A stretch of DNA of 64,000 nucleotides from Streptomyces sp. NK15101 (GCF_020400725.1 NZ_JAINVG010000029.1:23674-87673); one strand, 5' to 3'. Numbered from the stretch's first letter, positions 16,737-25,567 are shown. Notes: a model not told the origin generated them from the letters alone. Made by a program: numbers and translations.

Positions 16737-18011
16737 GTGGACGTGCTGGTCCAGAAATTCGGCGGTACTTCCCTCCAGACGCTCGACCGCGTCCGTCGCG
16801 CCGCACTGCGCATCTCGGCGGCGCGGCAGAAGGGTTCGGCGGTGGCCGTGGTCGTCTCGGCGCGCGGCAGCCGGACCGATGACCTGCTGCGGCTGGCGGC
16901 CGACGTCGGCGCCGCCGATCCGTCCCGGGAGCTGGATCAGCTCCTGTCCGTGGGCGAGTCCGAGTCGGCGGCGCTGATGGCCCTCGCCCTCAACGGGATG
17001 GGGGTGCCGGCGGTCTCGCTGACCGGGCACCAGGCCGGGGTCCGGACCACCGACCGGCACGGCGACGCGCTCATCACGAGCATCGGGGCCGACCGGGTGC
17101 GGTCGGCCCTGGACGCCGGCAAGGTCGCCGTGGTCACCGGGTTCCAGGGCGTGGCCCGCACCGGGGACGTCGCCACGCTCGGCCGCGGCGGTTCCGACAC
17201 GACGGCGGTGGCCCTGGCGGCGCGGCTGGACGCGTCGGTGTGCGAGATCTACACGGACGTGGACGGCGTCTTCAGCGCCGATCCCCGCATCCTGCCCGCG
17301 GCCCGCCGCCTGCCGTGGGTCTCACCCGAGGTGATGGCGGAGATGGCCTTCGCGGGCGCGAGGGTGCTGCACACCCGTTGCATCGAACTGGCCGCCATGG
17401 AAGGGGTCGAAGTGCACGTACGCAACGCGGCGACGCAGGCGCCGGGAACGATCGTCGTCGAGCGGCAGGACGCCGTGCCGCTGGAGACCCGCCGGGCCGT
17501 CGTGGCGGTGACCCACGACACCGACGTCGCCCGCGTGCTCGTGCACTGCCGGGACCCCCACCGGGACATGGCTCCCGAAGTGTTCGAGACGCTGGCCGCC
17601 CAGGGCACGGTGGTGGACCTGGTCGCCAGGTCCGGACCCCACGAGAACGAGTTCCGCATGGGGTTCACGATCCGCCGCAGCCAGGCGGGACCCGTGCGGG
17701 ACGCACTGCACGAGCTGGCGGCCGCCTTCGGCGGTGGCGTGCACTTCGACGAGAACGTCGGCAAGGTGTCGGTGGTCGGGATGGGCCTGCTCAGCCGTCC
17801 CGAGTACACCGCCCGCCTGATGTCCGCGCTGGCCGGCGCCGGGATTCCGACGAGCTGGATCTCCACCTGCCAGACGCGGCTCTCCGTGGTCGTGCCACGG
17901 GAACGCGTCGTCGACGCCGTCGAGACCCTGCACCGCGAGTTCCAGCTCGACCGACCCGAGCCGGCGGACGTCACGTCCGCGACGAGCCCCGGTCATTCCG
18001 CGATCGCTTGA
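16737..18011 (+). CDS. Aspartokinase dedicated to the cluster
   Basis: 424 residues. The amino-acid kinase domain (VQKFGGTS at the start, GRGGSDTTAVALAARL, TDVDGVFSADPR) is followed by two ACT domains. It makes aspartyl phosphate, the first step toward aspartate-4-semialdehyde, which the GriI-like enzyme next door uses. No semialdehyde dehydrogenase is encoded here, so that step must come from primary metabolism. GTG 16737 gives the canonical VDVLVQKFGGT start with GGTGGTGA 8 nt upstream; GTG 16725 is the alternative. Operators lie in the 230-bp divergent promoter. A pathway copy would bypass feedback control by Lys/Thr; whether its ACT domains are insensitive cannot be seen. Confidence 0.93.
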   Translation: MDVLVQKFGGTSLQTLDRVRRAALRISAARQKGSAVAVVVSARGSRTDDLLRLAADVGAADPSRELDQLLSVGESESAALMALALNGMGVPAVSLTGHQAGVRTTDRHGDALITSIGADRVRSALDAGKVAVVTGFQGVARTGDVATLGRGGSDTTAVALAARLDASVCEIYTDVDGVFSADPRILPAARRLPWVSPEVMAEMAFAGARVLHTRCIELAAMEGVEVHVRNAATQAPGTIVVERQDAVPLETRRAVVAVTHDTDVARVLVHCRDPHRDMAPEVFETLAAQGTVVDLVARSGPHENEFRMGFTIRRSQAGPVRDALHELAAAFGGGVHFDENVGKVSVVGMGLLSRPEYTARLMSALAGAGIPTSWISTCQTRLSVVVPRERVVDAVETLHREFQLDRPEPADVTSATSPGHSAIA

Positions 18012-18026
18012 GAGAGGCAGGGCACA

Positions 18027-18851
18027 GTGGCTGTACACAACGCGCCGTTCGCTCGGAGTCTGCGCTTGCGGCGCCTCTTCCGACAGGGCGACGGGCGGCT
18101 GTTCGTCGTACCACTCGATCACTCCGTCACCGACGGACCGCTCCGCCACGGCCATCTGGACCCCCTGCTCGGTGAGATAGCCGGCACCGGTGTCGACGCC
18201 GTGGTGCTGCACAAGGGCAGCCTCCGCCACATCAACCACGACTGGTTCCGAGACATGGCGCTCATCGTGCACCTGAGCGTGAGCACCAGGCACGCCCCCG
18301 ACCCGGACGCGAAGTACCTCGTCGCCGAGGTGGACGAGGCGCTGCGACTGGGCGCCGACGCGGTCAGCGTCCACGTCAACATGGGGTCGCCCCAGGAGGC
18401 ACGGCAGATCGCCGACATGGCGGCCGTGGCGGGGGAGTGCGAACGCTGGAACGTCCCCCTGCTGGCCATGGTGTACGCCCGCGGACCGCACATCAGCGAC
18501 TCCCGGGCGCCGGATCTGGTCGCGCACGCCGCGACGCTCGCCGCGGACCTGGGCGCGGACGTCGTCAAGACCGACTACGCGGGAACGCCCGAGCAGATGG
18601 CCGAAGTGGTCCGGGCCTGCCCGATCCCGCTCATCGTGGCCGGCGGCCCGCGCTCGACCGACACCGACACCGTGCGGTCCTACGTGTCCGACGTCCTGCG
18701 CGGCGGCGCGGTCGGCGTGGCCATGGGACGCAACGTCTTCCAGGCGGACCGGCCCGGCTGGATGGCGGCCACGATCGCGCGGCTGATCCACGACTCGTCG
18801 CACCTCCCGGACCGGGACGGCGTCGACGACCGGCTCGCCCTCCTGTCCTGA
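18027..18851 (+). CDS. GriI-like aldolase (2-amino-4,5-dihydroxy-6-oxo-7-(phosphooxy)heptanoate synthase)
   Basis: 274 residues of the DhnA/class I fructose-bisphosphate aldolase family. Visible signatures are FVVPLDHSVTDGP at the N-terminus, the Schiff-base lysine in DVVKTDYAG, and the C-terminal GVAMGRNVFQ phosphate-binding motif. In grixazone biosynthesis GriI condenses aspartate semialdehyde with dihydroxyacetone phosphate to the C7 precursor of 3-amino-4-hydroxybenzoate. The preceding aspartokinase and following GriH-like gene make the same role very likely here. GTG 18027 lies 16 nt after the aspartokinase stop with a GAGAGGCAGGG ribosome-binding site. Confidence 0.93.
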   Translation: MAVHNAPFARSLRLRRLFRQGDGRLFVVPLDHSVTDGPLRHGHLDPLLGEIAGTGVDAVVLHKGSLRHINHDWFRDMALIVHLSVSTRHAPDPDAKYLVAEVDEALRLGADAVSVHVNMGSPQEARQIADMAAVAGECERWNVPLLAMVYARGPHISDSRAPDLVAHAATLAADLGADVVKTDYAGTPEQMAEVVRACPIPLIVAGGPRSTDTDTVRSYVSDVLRGGAVGVAMGRNVFQADRPGWMAATIARLIHDSSHLPDRDGVDDRLALLS

Positions 18852-18856
18852 ATCCC

Positions 18857-18906
18857 CGAACTTCCGCGAACTTCCGCGAACTTCCGCGAACTTCCGCGAA
18901 CTTCCG
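18857..18906. repeat. Five exact tandem copies of a 10-bp unit between griI- and griH-like genes
   Basis: CGAACTTCCG is repeated five times head to tail and then decays (CGATTTTCCACCACCTTCCG) up to the ribosome-binding site of the next gene. It lies entirely between two co-directional pathway genes. Copy-number change would alter the spacer without touching either protein. Confidence 0.95.
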
Positions 18907-18940
18907 CGATTTTCCACCACCTTCCGCTGAGGAGACATCT

Positions 18941-20044
18941 GTGAAGCTGTGCTGGCTGGACATCCGTAACGTCACCGCGGCCAAGGAGGCCATCGTCGAG
19001 GAGGCCGTCCACCAGCGGGTGGACGCCGTCGTGGCGGCCGATCCGGCGGACCTGGAGACGCTGCCCCCGACGGTGAAGAGGGTCCTGTTCCCGCAGAACC
19101 AGCCGCTGCCCGAGAAGCTGGCGCCCGCCGACCTCGTCATCGTCGAGCCCGCCCGGCACGGGGAGCCCGCCGAGCTGGCCCAGCAGTACCCCGACGTGGA
19201 GTTCGGCCGCTACGTGGAGATCACGGACGCCGACAGCCTCGAGGACGCCTGCCGCGCCGCGCGCCACGACAAGTGGAGCCTGCTGTACTTCCGCGACCCC
19301 ACCAAGATCCCGCTGGAGATCGTGCTGGCCGCCGCGGCCGGGGCGGACGGCAACATCATCACGCAGGTGGCCGACGTCGAGGAGGCGGAGATCGTCTTCG
19401 GCGTCCTCGAGCACGGCTCCGAGGGCGTGATGCTCGCCCCGCGCCGGGTGGGGGAGGCCACCGAGCTGAAGGCCGCCGCGGTCAGCCAGGCCGCCGACCT
19501 CGACCTGGTGGAGCTGACGGTCACCGGGATACGCCGGGTCGGGATGGGCGAGCGGGCCTGCGTCGACACCTGCACCAACTTCCGGCTCGACGAGGGCATC
19601 CTCGTCGGCTCGCACTCCACCGGCATGATCCTGAGCTGCAGCGAGACCCACCCGCTCCCGTACATGCCGACCCGGCCGTTCCGGGTCAACGCCGGCGCGC
19701 TGCACTCGTACACGCTGTCGGCCGACGGGCGCACCAACTACCTCAGCGAGCTCCGCTCCGGCGGCCGCGTGCTGGCCGTCGACTCGAAGGGCAAGTCCCG
19801 GATCGTCACCGTGGGCCGGGTCAAGATCGAGACGCGGCCGCTGCTCGCGATCGACGCGGTCGCGCCCTCGGGCGTGAAGGTCAACCTCATCGTCCAGGAC
19901 GACTGGCACGTCCGGGTGCTCGGGCCGGGCGGCGAGGTGCTGAACGTCACGGAGCTGACCGAGGGCACGAAGGTGCTCGGCTGCCTGCCGGTCGAGCAGC
20001 GGCACGTCGGCTACCCGATCGACGAGTTCTGCATCGAGAAGTGA
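18941..20044 (+). CDS. GriH-like 3,4-AHBA synthase (3-dehydroquinate synthase II family)
   Basis: 367 residues of the archaeal-type DHQ synthase II family. Conserved segments are MKLCWLDIRN, GIRRVGMGERACVDTC, GILVGSHSTGMILSCSE and FRVNAGALHSYTL. GriH cyclises and aromatises the GriI product to 3-amino-4-hydroxybenzoic acid. In Streptomyces this family occurs mainly in 3,4-AHBA pathways (grixazone, manumycin-type units, cremeomycin, bagremycin), so the assignment is strong. GTG 18941 has GAGGAG about 7 nt upstream, after the decapeptide-length tandem repeat. Confidence 0.94.
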   Translation: MKLCWLDIRNVTAAKEAIVEEAVHQRVDAVVAADPADLETLPPTVKRVLFPQNQPLPEKLAPADLVIVEPARHGEPAELAQQYPDVEFGRYVEITDADSLEDACRAARHDKWSLLYFRDPTKIPLEIVLAAAAGADGNIITQVADVEEAEIVFGVLEHGSEGVMLAPRRVGEATELKAAAVSQAADLDLVELTVTGIRRVGMGERACVDTCTNFRLDEGILVGSHSTGMILSCSETHPLPYMPTRPFRVNAGALHSYTLSADGRTNYLSELRSGGRVLAVDSKGKSRIVTVGRVKIETRPLLAIDAVAPSGVKVNLIVQDDWHVRVLGPGGEVLNVTELTEGTKVLGCLPVEQRHVGYPIDEFCIEK

Positions 20045-20070
20045 GCGAGGGGCACGAAGGGGAGCGAGAG

Positions 20071-20841
20071 ATGACCGCGACGGCCGCACAGCCCGTGCTG
20101 GACTTCCACGTCCGTCTCGCTCCCCGGCCCGGGGCCGCGGAGCGGCTCCTCGCGACGCTCGACGAGTGCGGGCTGACACGGGCGGTGGTGTGCGCGGGCG
20201 GCACCATCGACCTGGACCGGCTGTCCCGCCAGCTCGTCGAGGGCGGACACGTCGAGACCGACGCCGACAACGACGCGGTGCTGGCCGCCTGCGCGGGCAC
20301 CGACGGGCGCCTGGTGCCGTTCTTCTTCGCCAACCCGCACCGCCCGCCCGAGGCGTACCGGGCCAGGGCCGCCGAATTCCGCGGCCTGGAGATCTCGCCC
20401 GCGGTCCACGGCGTCGGCCTGGCCGACGCCCGGGTGGCCGGACTCGTCGCCGTGGCGGCGGAGTCCGACCATCCGGTGTACGTGGTCTGCATCGACCGGC
20501 CCGGTGCCGGGGTGGCCGACCTGGTCGCCCTCGCACGCCGGTTCCCGCGGGTGAGCTTCGTCCTCGGGCACAGCGGCATCGGCAACATCGACTTCCACGC
20601 GCTCACCCTGATCCGGGACGAACCCAACATCCTGCTGGAGACCTCGGGCGGCTACACGTGCGTGGCCGAGGCGGCGGTGAGCCGCCTCGGCGCCGAACGG
20701 GTGGTGTTCGGCACCGAGTTCCCGCTCCAGCACCCGTCCGTGGAGCTGGCCAAGTTCCAGGTGCTGCCGCTGTCGCCCGAGCAGTGGCGGCAGATCGCCT
20801 GGGACAACGCGCATCGACTGCTAGGAGAGGGAAAACCGTGA
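20071..20841 (+). CDS. Amidohydrolase-superfamily protein, candidate benzoxazole cyclase
   Basis: 256 residues of the amidohydrolase_2 (TIM-barrel) type. In benzoxazole pathways such a protein (NatAM, BomN), working with an AMP ligase and a KAS III enzyme, is associated with closing the oxazole ring; both partners are encoded here. The metal site is altered: the usual DxHxH start reads D11-F-H13-V-R15, His167 of GHSG is kept, and the catalytic Asp position near the C-terminus reads TE216FP. A hydrolytic zinc reaction is thus unlikely and a dehydrative cyclisation plausible (inference). It overlaps the ligase gene by 4 nt (GTGA), so the two are coupled. Confidence 0.85.
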   Translation: MTATAAQPVLDFHVRLAPRPGAAERLLATLDECGLTRAVVCAGGTIDLDRLSRQLVEGGHVETDADNDAVLAACAGTDGRLVPFFFANPHRPPEAYRARAAEFRGLEISPAVHGVGLADARVAGLVAVAAESDHPVYVVCIDRPGAGVADLVALARRFPRVSFVLGHSGIGNIDFHALTLIRDEPNILLETSGGYTCVAEAAVSRLGAERVVFGTEFPLQHPSVELAKFQVLPLSPEQWRQIAWDNAHRLLGEGKP

Positions 20842-22154
20842 ACGACCCGAGTTCGAGCCTGCCCCGGCTCGGCCAGTGGCACGGGCCGGAGGAGCTGCAG
20901 CGCATCCAGGAGAAGCAGCTGTCGCAGACGGTGTCCTGGGCCGCCCGCTCACCGTTCTACCGCGGGCGGCTGGACACGGCGGCCCTGCCCGCCACCGCCG
21001 CCGATCTCGCCGGCCTGCCGCTGACGACCAAGCAGGACCTGCGGGACAACTACCCCTTCGGGATGCTCGCCGTCCCGAAGGCGCGCCTGGCCACGTACCA
21101 CGAGTCGAGCGGGACCGCCGGCCGGCCGACCCCCTCGTACTACACGGCGGAGGACTGGACCGACCTCGCCGAGCGCTTCGCCCGCAAGTGGATCGGGATG
21201 TCCGACGAGGACGTCTTCCTGGTGCGCACCCCGTACGCGCTGCTGCTGACGGGGCACCTCGCGCACGCGGCGGGACGGCTGACCGGGGCCACGGTGGTGC
21301 CCGGCGACAACCGGTCGCTGGCCATGCCGTACGCCCGCGTGGTCCGCACCATGCACGACCTCGGGGTCACGCTCACCTGGTCGGTGCCCACCGAATGCCT
21401 CATCTGGGCCGTCGCGGCGACCGCGGCCGGACACCGGCCGGACACCGACTTCCCCTCGCTGCGCGCGCTGTTCGTCGGCGGCGAGCCGCTCACCGACGCC
21501 CGCCGCCGCCGCATCAGCCGGCTGTGGGGGGTGCCGGTGATCGAGGAGTACGGCTCCACCGAGACCGGCAGCCTCGCCGGCGAGTGCCCGAACGGCCGGA
21601 TGCACCTGTGGGCGGACCGGGCGCTGTTCGAGGTGTACGACCCGCAGACCGGCGGGGTCGGCACGGAGGGCGAGGGCCAGCTCGTGGTCACGCCGCTGTT
21701 CCGCGAGGCGATGCCCCTGCTGCGCTACAACCTCGAGGACAACGTGTCGGTCTCCTACGACGACTGCGACTGCGGCTGGAACCTGCCCACCGTCCGGGTG
21801 CTCGGCCGGTCGGCCTTCGGCTACCGGGTCGGCGGCGCGACGATCACCCAGCACCGGCTGGAGGAGCTCGTCTTCTCCCTCCCGGAGTCCTACGGGGTGC
21901 TGTTCTGGCGGGCACGGGCCGAACCGGCGGCCCTGCGCGTCGAGATCGAGGTGGCCGAGGAGCACCGGACCGCCGCCGTGGCGGAACTGACCGCCTCGAT
22001 ACGTGCCGCCTTCGGCGTCGACAGCGAGGTCACCGGCCTGCCCCCGGGCACGCTGATCCCCCACGACGCGCTGACGGCCATGCCCGACGTGGTCAAACCG
22101 CGCAGCCTGTTCGGGCCCGACGAGGACTGGGGCAAAGCGCTCCTCTACTACTGA
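20838..22154 (+). CDS. Phenylacetate-CoA ligase-like adenylating enzyme
   Basis: 438 residues of the PaaK branch of the ANL superfamily. The AMP/P-loop motif SSGTAGRPT (about 94-102), FVGGEPLT, EEYGSTETG (about 236-244) and a C-terminal DVVKPRSL with the probable catalytic Lys are present. It would activate an aryl carboxylic acid (3-HAA or 3,4-AHBA) as acyl-AMP or CoA thioester. BomJ/NatL2-type ligases play this role in benzoxazole pathways. It begins inside the amidohydrolase stop and is followed 10 nt later by a monooxygenase, all one operon. Confidence 0.9.
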   Translation: MNDPSSSLPRLGQWHGPEELQRIQEKQLSQTVSWAARSPFYRGRLDTAALPATAADLAGLPLTTKQDLRDNYPFGMLAVPKARLATYHESSGTAGRPTPSYYTAEDWTDLAERFARKWIGMSDEDVFLVRTPYALLLTGHLAHAAGRLTGATVVPGDNRSLAMPYARVVRTMHDLGVTLTWSVPTECLIWAVAATAAGHRPDTDFPSLRALFVGGEPLTDARRRRISRLWGVPVIEEYGSTETGSLAGECPNGRMHLWADRALFEVYDPQTGGVGTEGEGQLVVTPLFREAMPLLRYNLEDNVSVSYDDCDCGWNLPTVRVLGRSAFGYRVGGATITQHRLEELVFSLPESYGVLFWRARAEPAALRVEIEVAEEHRTAAVAELTASIRAAFGVDSEVTGLPPGTLIPHDALTAMPDVVKPRSLFGPDEDWGKALLYY

Positions 22155-22164
22155 GGCGGACGAC

Positions 22165-23352
22165 ATGCCACAGATACGGGTGGCCGTGGCCGGGGCCGGA
22201 ATCGCCGGCCTCGCCTTCGCCCTCGCCCTTCGCCGGGCCGGCATCGACTGCCACCTCTACGAGCAGGCGGAGCAGCTGGCCGAGGTGGGCGCGGGCGTGC
22301 AGATCACGCCCAACGCCACCAGGCTGCTGCACCGGCTGGGGCTCCGTGACCGCCTGCGCACCGTCGCGGTGGCGCCGCAGGCGATCGAGATGCGCCGCTG
22401 GGACGACGGCGGCCTGCTCCAGCACACGGAGCTGGGCGGCCTCGTCCGCCGGCGCTTCGGGGCGCCTTACTACGCCGTGCACCGCGCCCATCTGCACGAC
22501 GCCCTGCTCTCCCTCGTCCCGCCCGACCGGGTGCACCTCGGCGCCCGCATCACCGCGGTGACGCAGAGCGCCGAGGAAGCACGGCTGCACCTGGCCGACG
22601 GCACGACGGTGACGGCGGAACTCGTCGTGGGGGCCGACGGCATCCGCTCGGTCACCCGAGAGCAGATCATGGCCGACCGGCCGCGGTACTCCGGGCAGAC
22701 GATCTTCCGGGGCCTGGTCCCGGCCGACCGGGTGCCCTTCCTCACCGCCGCCCCCCGGGTGCGGCTGTGGCTCGGACCGGACCAGCACTGCGTGAGCTAC
22801 CCGGTGTCCTCCGGCCGGCAGGTGAGCTTCGGCGCCACCCTCTCCGCCTCCGACTGGCGCGACGAGTCCTGGTCGACGCAGGGCGACCCCGCCGAGCTCG
22901 CCGCCGCGTACCAGGCCTGGCATCCGGACGTCACCCGGCTGATCGGCGCGGCGGAGACGGTCACCCGATGGGCGCTGTACGACCGCGAGAGCCTCGACCG
23001 GCTGAGCGCCGGACGCGTGACCGTCATCGGCGACGCCGCGCATCCGATGCTGCCCTTCCAGGCGCAGGGCGCCAACCAGGCGATCGAGGACGCCGTCGTG
23101 CTCGCGGTCTGCCTGGCGAAGGGGGGCAAGGGCGGCCTCGGCACGGCCCTGCGCCGCTACGAGCGGATCCGCCTGCCCCGCACCGCCCGGATCCAGCAGC
23201 AGTCCCGCGCCAACGCGACGACCTTCCACCTCACCGACGGAGCCGAACAGCGCCGTCGCGACGCGTCCGCACAGACCTCCTCGGGTCTGGAGCGGCATGA
23301 GTGGCTGTTCGGATACGACGCCGAGCAGGCCGCCACCACCAGCAGGAGTTGA
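22165..23352 (+). CDS. FAD-dependent aromatic hydroxylase, salicylate hydroxylase-like
   Basis: 395 residues, group A flavoprotein monooxygenase. GAGIAGLAFALALRRAG binds the FAD ADP part at the N-terminus, GADGIRSVTRE is the DG motif, and GDAAHPMLPFQAQGANQAIED is the GD motif. Salicylate and 3- or 6-hydroxybenzoate hydroxylases of this branch hydroxylate, sometimes with decarboxylation, next to a phenolic OH. A suitable substrate is one of the two aminohydroxybenzoates or the coupled product; a decarboxylative hydroxylation would remove a carboxyl group. The stop overlaps the start region of the next SDR gene. Confidence 0.9.
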   Translation: MPQIRVAVAGAGIAGLAFALALRRAGIDCHLYEQAEQLAEVGAGVQITPNATRLLHRLGLRDRLRTVAVAPQAIEMRRWDDGGLLQHTELGGLVRRRFGAPYYAVHRAHLHDALLSLVPPDRVHLGARITAVTQSAEEARLHLADGTTVTAELVVGADGIRSVTREQIMADRPRYSGQTIFRGLVPADRVPFLTAAPRVRLWLGPDQHCVSYPVSSGRQVSFGATLSASDWRDESWSTQGDPAELAAAYQAWHPDVTRLIGAAETVTRWALYDRESLDRLSAGRVTVIGDAAHPMLPFQAQGANQAIEDAVVLAVCLAKGGKGGLGTALRRYERIRLPRTARIQQQSRANATTFHLTDGAEQRRRDASAQTSSGLERHEWLFGYDAEQAATTSRS

Positions 23353-23354
23353 TG

Positions 23355-24140
23355 ATGGAACTGACCGGAATCGAATCCAAGGTCGCCCTGGTCACCGGTG
23401 CGGCCCGAGGCATCGGTGCCGCCGTGGCGGCCACCCTGGCGGGCGCGGGGGCCCGTGTCGCGGCCGTGGACCGCGACCCCGAGGCGCTCACCACCGTCGT
23501 GACCAAGCTCGAAGCCGAGGGCACGACCGTCCGCGGCTACGAGGCGGACGTGTGCGACAGCGAGTCGGTGGACGCGCTCGTGCGGCGCGTCGAGGACGAA
23601 CTGGGGCCCGTCGGCATCCTCGTCAACGCGGCCGGCGTGCTGCACACCGGCCGGGTGGTCGACCTGTCGGACCGGCAGTGGAACGAGATCTTCTCGGTCA
23701 ACGCCGGCGGGGTGTTCCACATGTCCCGCGCGGTGGCCCGGCGGATGATCGGCCGCCGCCGCGGAGCGATCGTGACCGTGGCGTCCAACGCCGCCGGCGT
23801 GCCGCGCACGGAGATGTCCGCCTACGCCGCCTCCAAGGCGGCGTCCGCCCAGTTCACCCGCTGCCTGGGGCTGGAGCTCGCCGATCACGGCATCCGCTGC
23901 AACGTCGTCTCGCCCGGCTCGACGGACACGCCCATGCTGCGCGCGATGCTCGGCGAGGGCGGCGACACCCGGCAGGTGATCGAGGGCTCGCCGGGCGCGT
24001 ACCGCGTCGGCATCCCGCTGCGGAAGCTGGCCCGGCCGCAGGACGTGGCCGAGGCCGTCGCCTACCTCGTGTCCGACCAGGCCGGTCACGTGACGATGCA
24101 CGACCTCTACGTGGACGGCGGCGCCGCCCTCCACGTGTGA
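23355..24140 (+). CDS. DHHA/2,3-dihydroxybenzoate-type dehydrogenase (EntA/DhbA-like SDR)
   Basis: 261 residues, classical SDR with every hallmark: TGAARGIG (NAD binding), NAAG, catalytic Ser in VASNAAG, YAASK, and NVVSPGSTDTPM. Closest in pattern to 2,3-dihydro-2,3-dihydroxybenzoate dehydrogenases. Beside PhzE- and PhzD-like genes, the expected reaction is oxidation of trans-2,3-dihydro-3-hydroxyanthranilate (DHHA) to 3-hydroxyanthranilate, as in tilivalline- and benzoxazole-type pathways. AGGAG lies 6 nt before ATG 23355; ATG 23352 is only 3 nt away and less likely. Confidence 0.9.
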   Translation: MELTGIESKVALVTGAARGIGAAVAATLAGAGARVAAVDRDPEALTTVVTKLEAEGTTVRGYEADVCDSESVDALVRRVEDELGPVGILVNAAGVLHTGRVVDLSDRQWNEIFSVNAGGVFHMSRAVARRMIGRRRGAIVTVASNAAGVPRTEMSAYAASKAASAQFTRCLGLELADHGIRCNVVSPGSTDTPMLRAMLGEGGDTRQVIEGSPGAYRVGIPLRKLARPQDVAEAVAYLVSDQAGHVTMHDLYVDGGAALHV

Positions 24141-24174
24141 CGCCGGCCGACGGACCCCAGGAGACCTACCCACC

Positions 24175-24813
24175 ATGGCCATGAACCCGATCAAGCCGTA
24201 CCGCATGCCCGGCCAGGGCGACCTGCCGACCCCGGCGGTGCCCTGGCGCCCGGACCCGGACCGCGCCGTCGTGCTGGTGCACGACATGCAGCGGTACTTC
24301 CTCCGCCCGTTCCCCGCCGGGCAGTCGCCGCTGACCGAACTCGTCGGCAACGTCGCCAAACTGCTCGCCGCGGCCCGCACGGCCGGAGTGCCGGTGACGT
24401 ACACGGCGCAGCCCGGCGGGATGAGCCCCCGGGACCGCGGGCTGCTGCACGACTTCTGGGGCCCCGGCATGGGGGCCGACGAGGCCGACCGCGGCATCGT
24501 CGACGACGTCGCCCCCGAACAGGGCGACACGGTGCTGACCAAGTGGCGCTACAGCGCGTTCTTCCGGAGCGATCTGGAGGAGCGGATGCGGAGCGCGGGA
24601 CGGGACCAGCTCGTCGTCTGCGGCGTCTACGCGCACATGGGCTGCCTCATCACCGCCTGCGACGCGTTCAGCCGCGACATCCAGCCGTTCCTCGTGGCGG
24701 ACGCCCTGGCCGACCTCTCCCTCGACGACCACCTCATGGCGCTCCGCTACGCCGCGGACCGCTGCGCGGTGCCGCTGACCGCGGCCGACGCGCTGGCCGC
24801 GCTCACGGTCTGA
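24175..24813 (+). CDS. PhzD-like isochorismatase (ADIC hydrolase, forms DHHA)
   Basis: 212 residues, the usual PhzD/EntB isochorismatase length. Key motifs are VVLVHDMQRYFLRPF (catalytic Asp), VLTKWRYSAF (catalytic Lys) and GVYAHMGCLITACDAFSRD. It removes pyruvate from ADIC to give trans-2,3-dihydro-3-hydroxyanthranilate. Members of this branch use an Asp/Lys rather than a Cys nucleophile, in agreement with the motifs. It follows the DhbA-like gene by 34 nt, in the same rightward operon. Confidence 0.93.
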   Translation: MAMNPIKPYRMPGQGDLPTPAVPWRPDPDRAVVLVHDMQRYFLRPFPAGQSPLTELVGNVAKLLAAARTAGVPVTYTAQPGGMSPRDRGLLHDFWGPGMGADEADRGIVDDVAPEQGDTVLTKWRYSAFFRSDLEERMRSAGRDQLVVCGVYAHMGCLITACDAFSRDIQPFLVADALADLSLDDHLMALRYAADRCAVPLTAADALAALTV

Positions 24814-24865
24814 GCCGGGCCCCCGGGCCCGGCCCGACCCCCACCCATCCATGGAGGAACACAGC

Positions 24866-25567
24866 ATGTCCGACCGCACGCACGTCGTCGTCATCGGCGG
24901 AACCTCGGGAATCGGGCGGCACTTCGCCCAGTCCTGCGCCGAACGGGGTGACGACGTGATCATCACCGGCCGCTCGGAGGAGCGGACCAAGAGCATCGCC
25001 CACGAGATCGGCGGGCGGACCCGCGGAATCGCCCTGGAGCTGGCCGACCCGGAGGGGATCGCGGCCGCGCTGGCCGACGTGGGGCCCGTCGACCAGCTGG
25101 TGCTCGCGGCGGTCGACCGGGACCACAACACGGTGCGCGCGTACCGGCCGGCCGACGCGATCCGGCTGCTGACGGCGAAGCTCATCGGCTACACGGAGGT
25201 GATGCACGCCCTCGCCCCGCGGATGACCGACGACAGCGCCGCCGTCCTGATCGGCGGCCTGGCCAGCCACCGGCCCTACCCCGGCTCCACGTCCGTGACG
25301 ACCGCCAACGGCGGCATCGGCGCGCTGGTCCGGACCCTGGCGGTGGAACTCTCGCCGATCCGGATCAACGCCCTGCACCCGGCCATCGTCGCGGACACGC
25401 CGTTCTGGAGCGACAAGCCGGCCGCACGCGAGGCCGCCGGGGCGCGTGCGCTCTCCAAGCGGCCGGTGACGATGCGCGACTGCACCCACGCGATCAGGTT
25501 CCTGCTGGAGAACCGGGCGATCAACGGCATCAACCTGAACATCGACGGCGGGGAAGTGCTCATCTGA
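24866..25567 (+). CDS. SDR-fold protein without the classical YxxxK pair
   Basis: 233 residues. The Rossmann dinucleotide motif (VVVIGGTSGIGRHFA) and C-terminal INLNIDGGEV are those of an SDR. Where the catalytic Tyr-x3-Lys should lie the sequence reads V144-T-T-A-N148, so both residues are missing. Divergent SDRs of this pattern (ANGGIGALVRTLAVELSPIRIN) do occur, and may bind a cofactor or substrate without ordinary carbonyl reduction. GAGGAA precedes ATG 24866. Its stop overlaps the convergent DUF gene by 8 nt, ending this rightward operon. The exact role in the pathway is unknown. Confidence 0.85.
   Translation: MSDRTHVVVIGGTSGIGRHFAQSCAERGDDVIITGRSEERTKSIAHEIGGRTRGIALELADPEGIAAALADVGPVDQLVLAAVDRDHNTVRAYRPADAIRLLTAKLIGYTEVMHALAPRMTDDSAAVLIGGLASHRPYPGSTSVTTANGGIGALVRTLAVELSPIRINALHPAIVADTPFWSDKPAAREAAGARALSKRPVTMRDCTHAIRFLLENRAINGINLNIDGGEVLI

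Noticed and set aside
18857..18906. Possible CRISPR array
   Set aside because: The units are 10 bp, contiguous and without spacers, and there are no cas genes; it is a simple tandem repeat.
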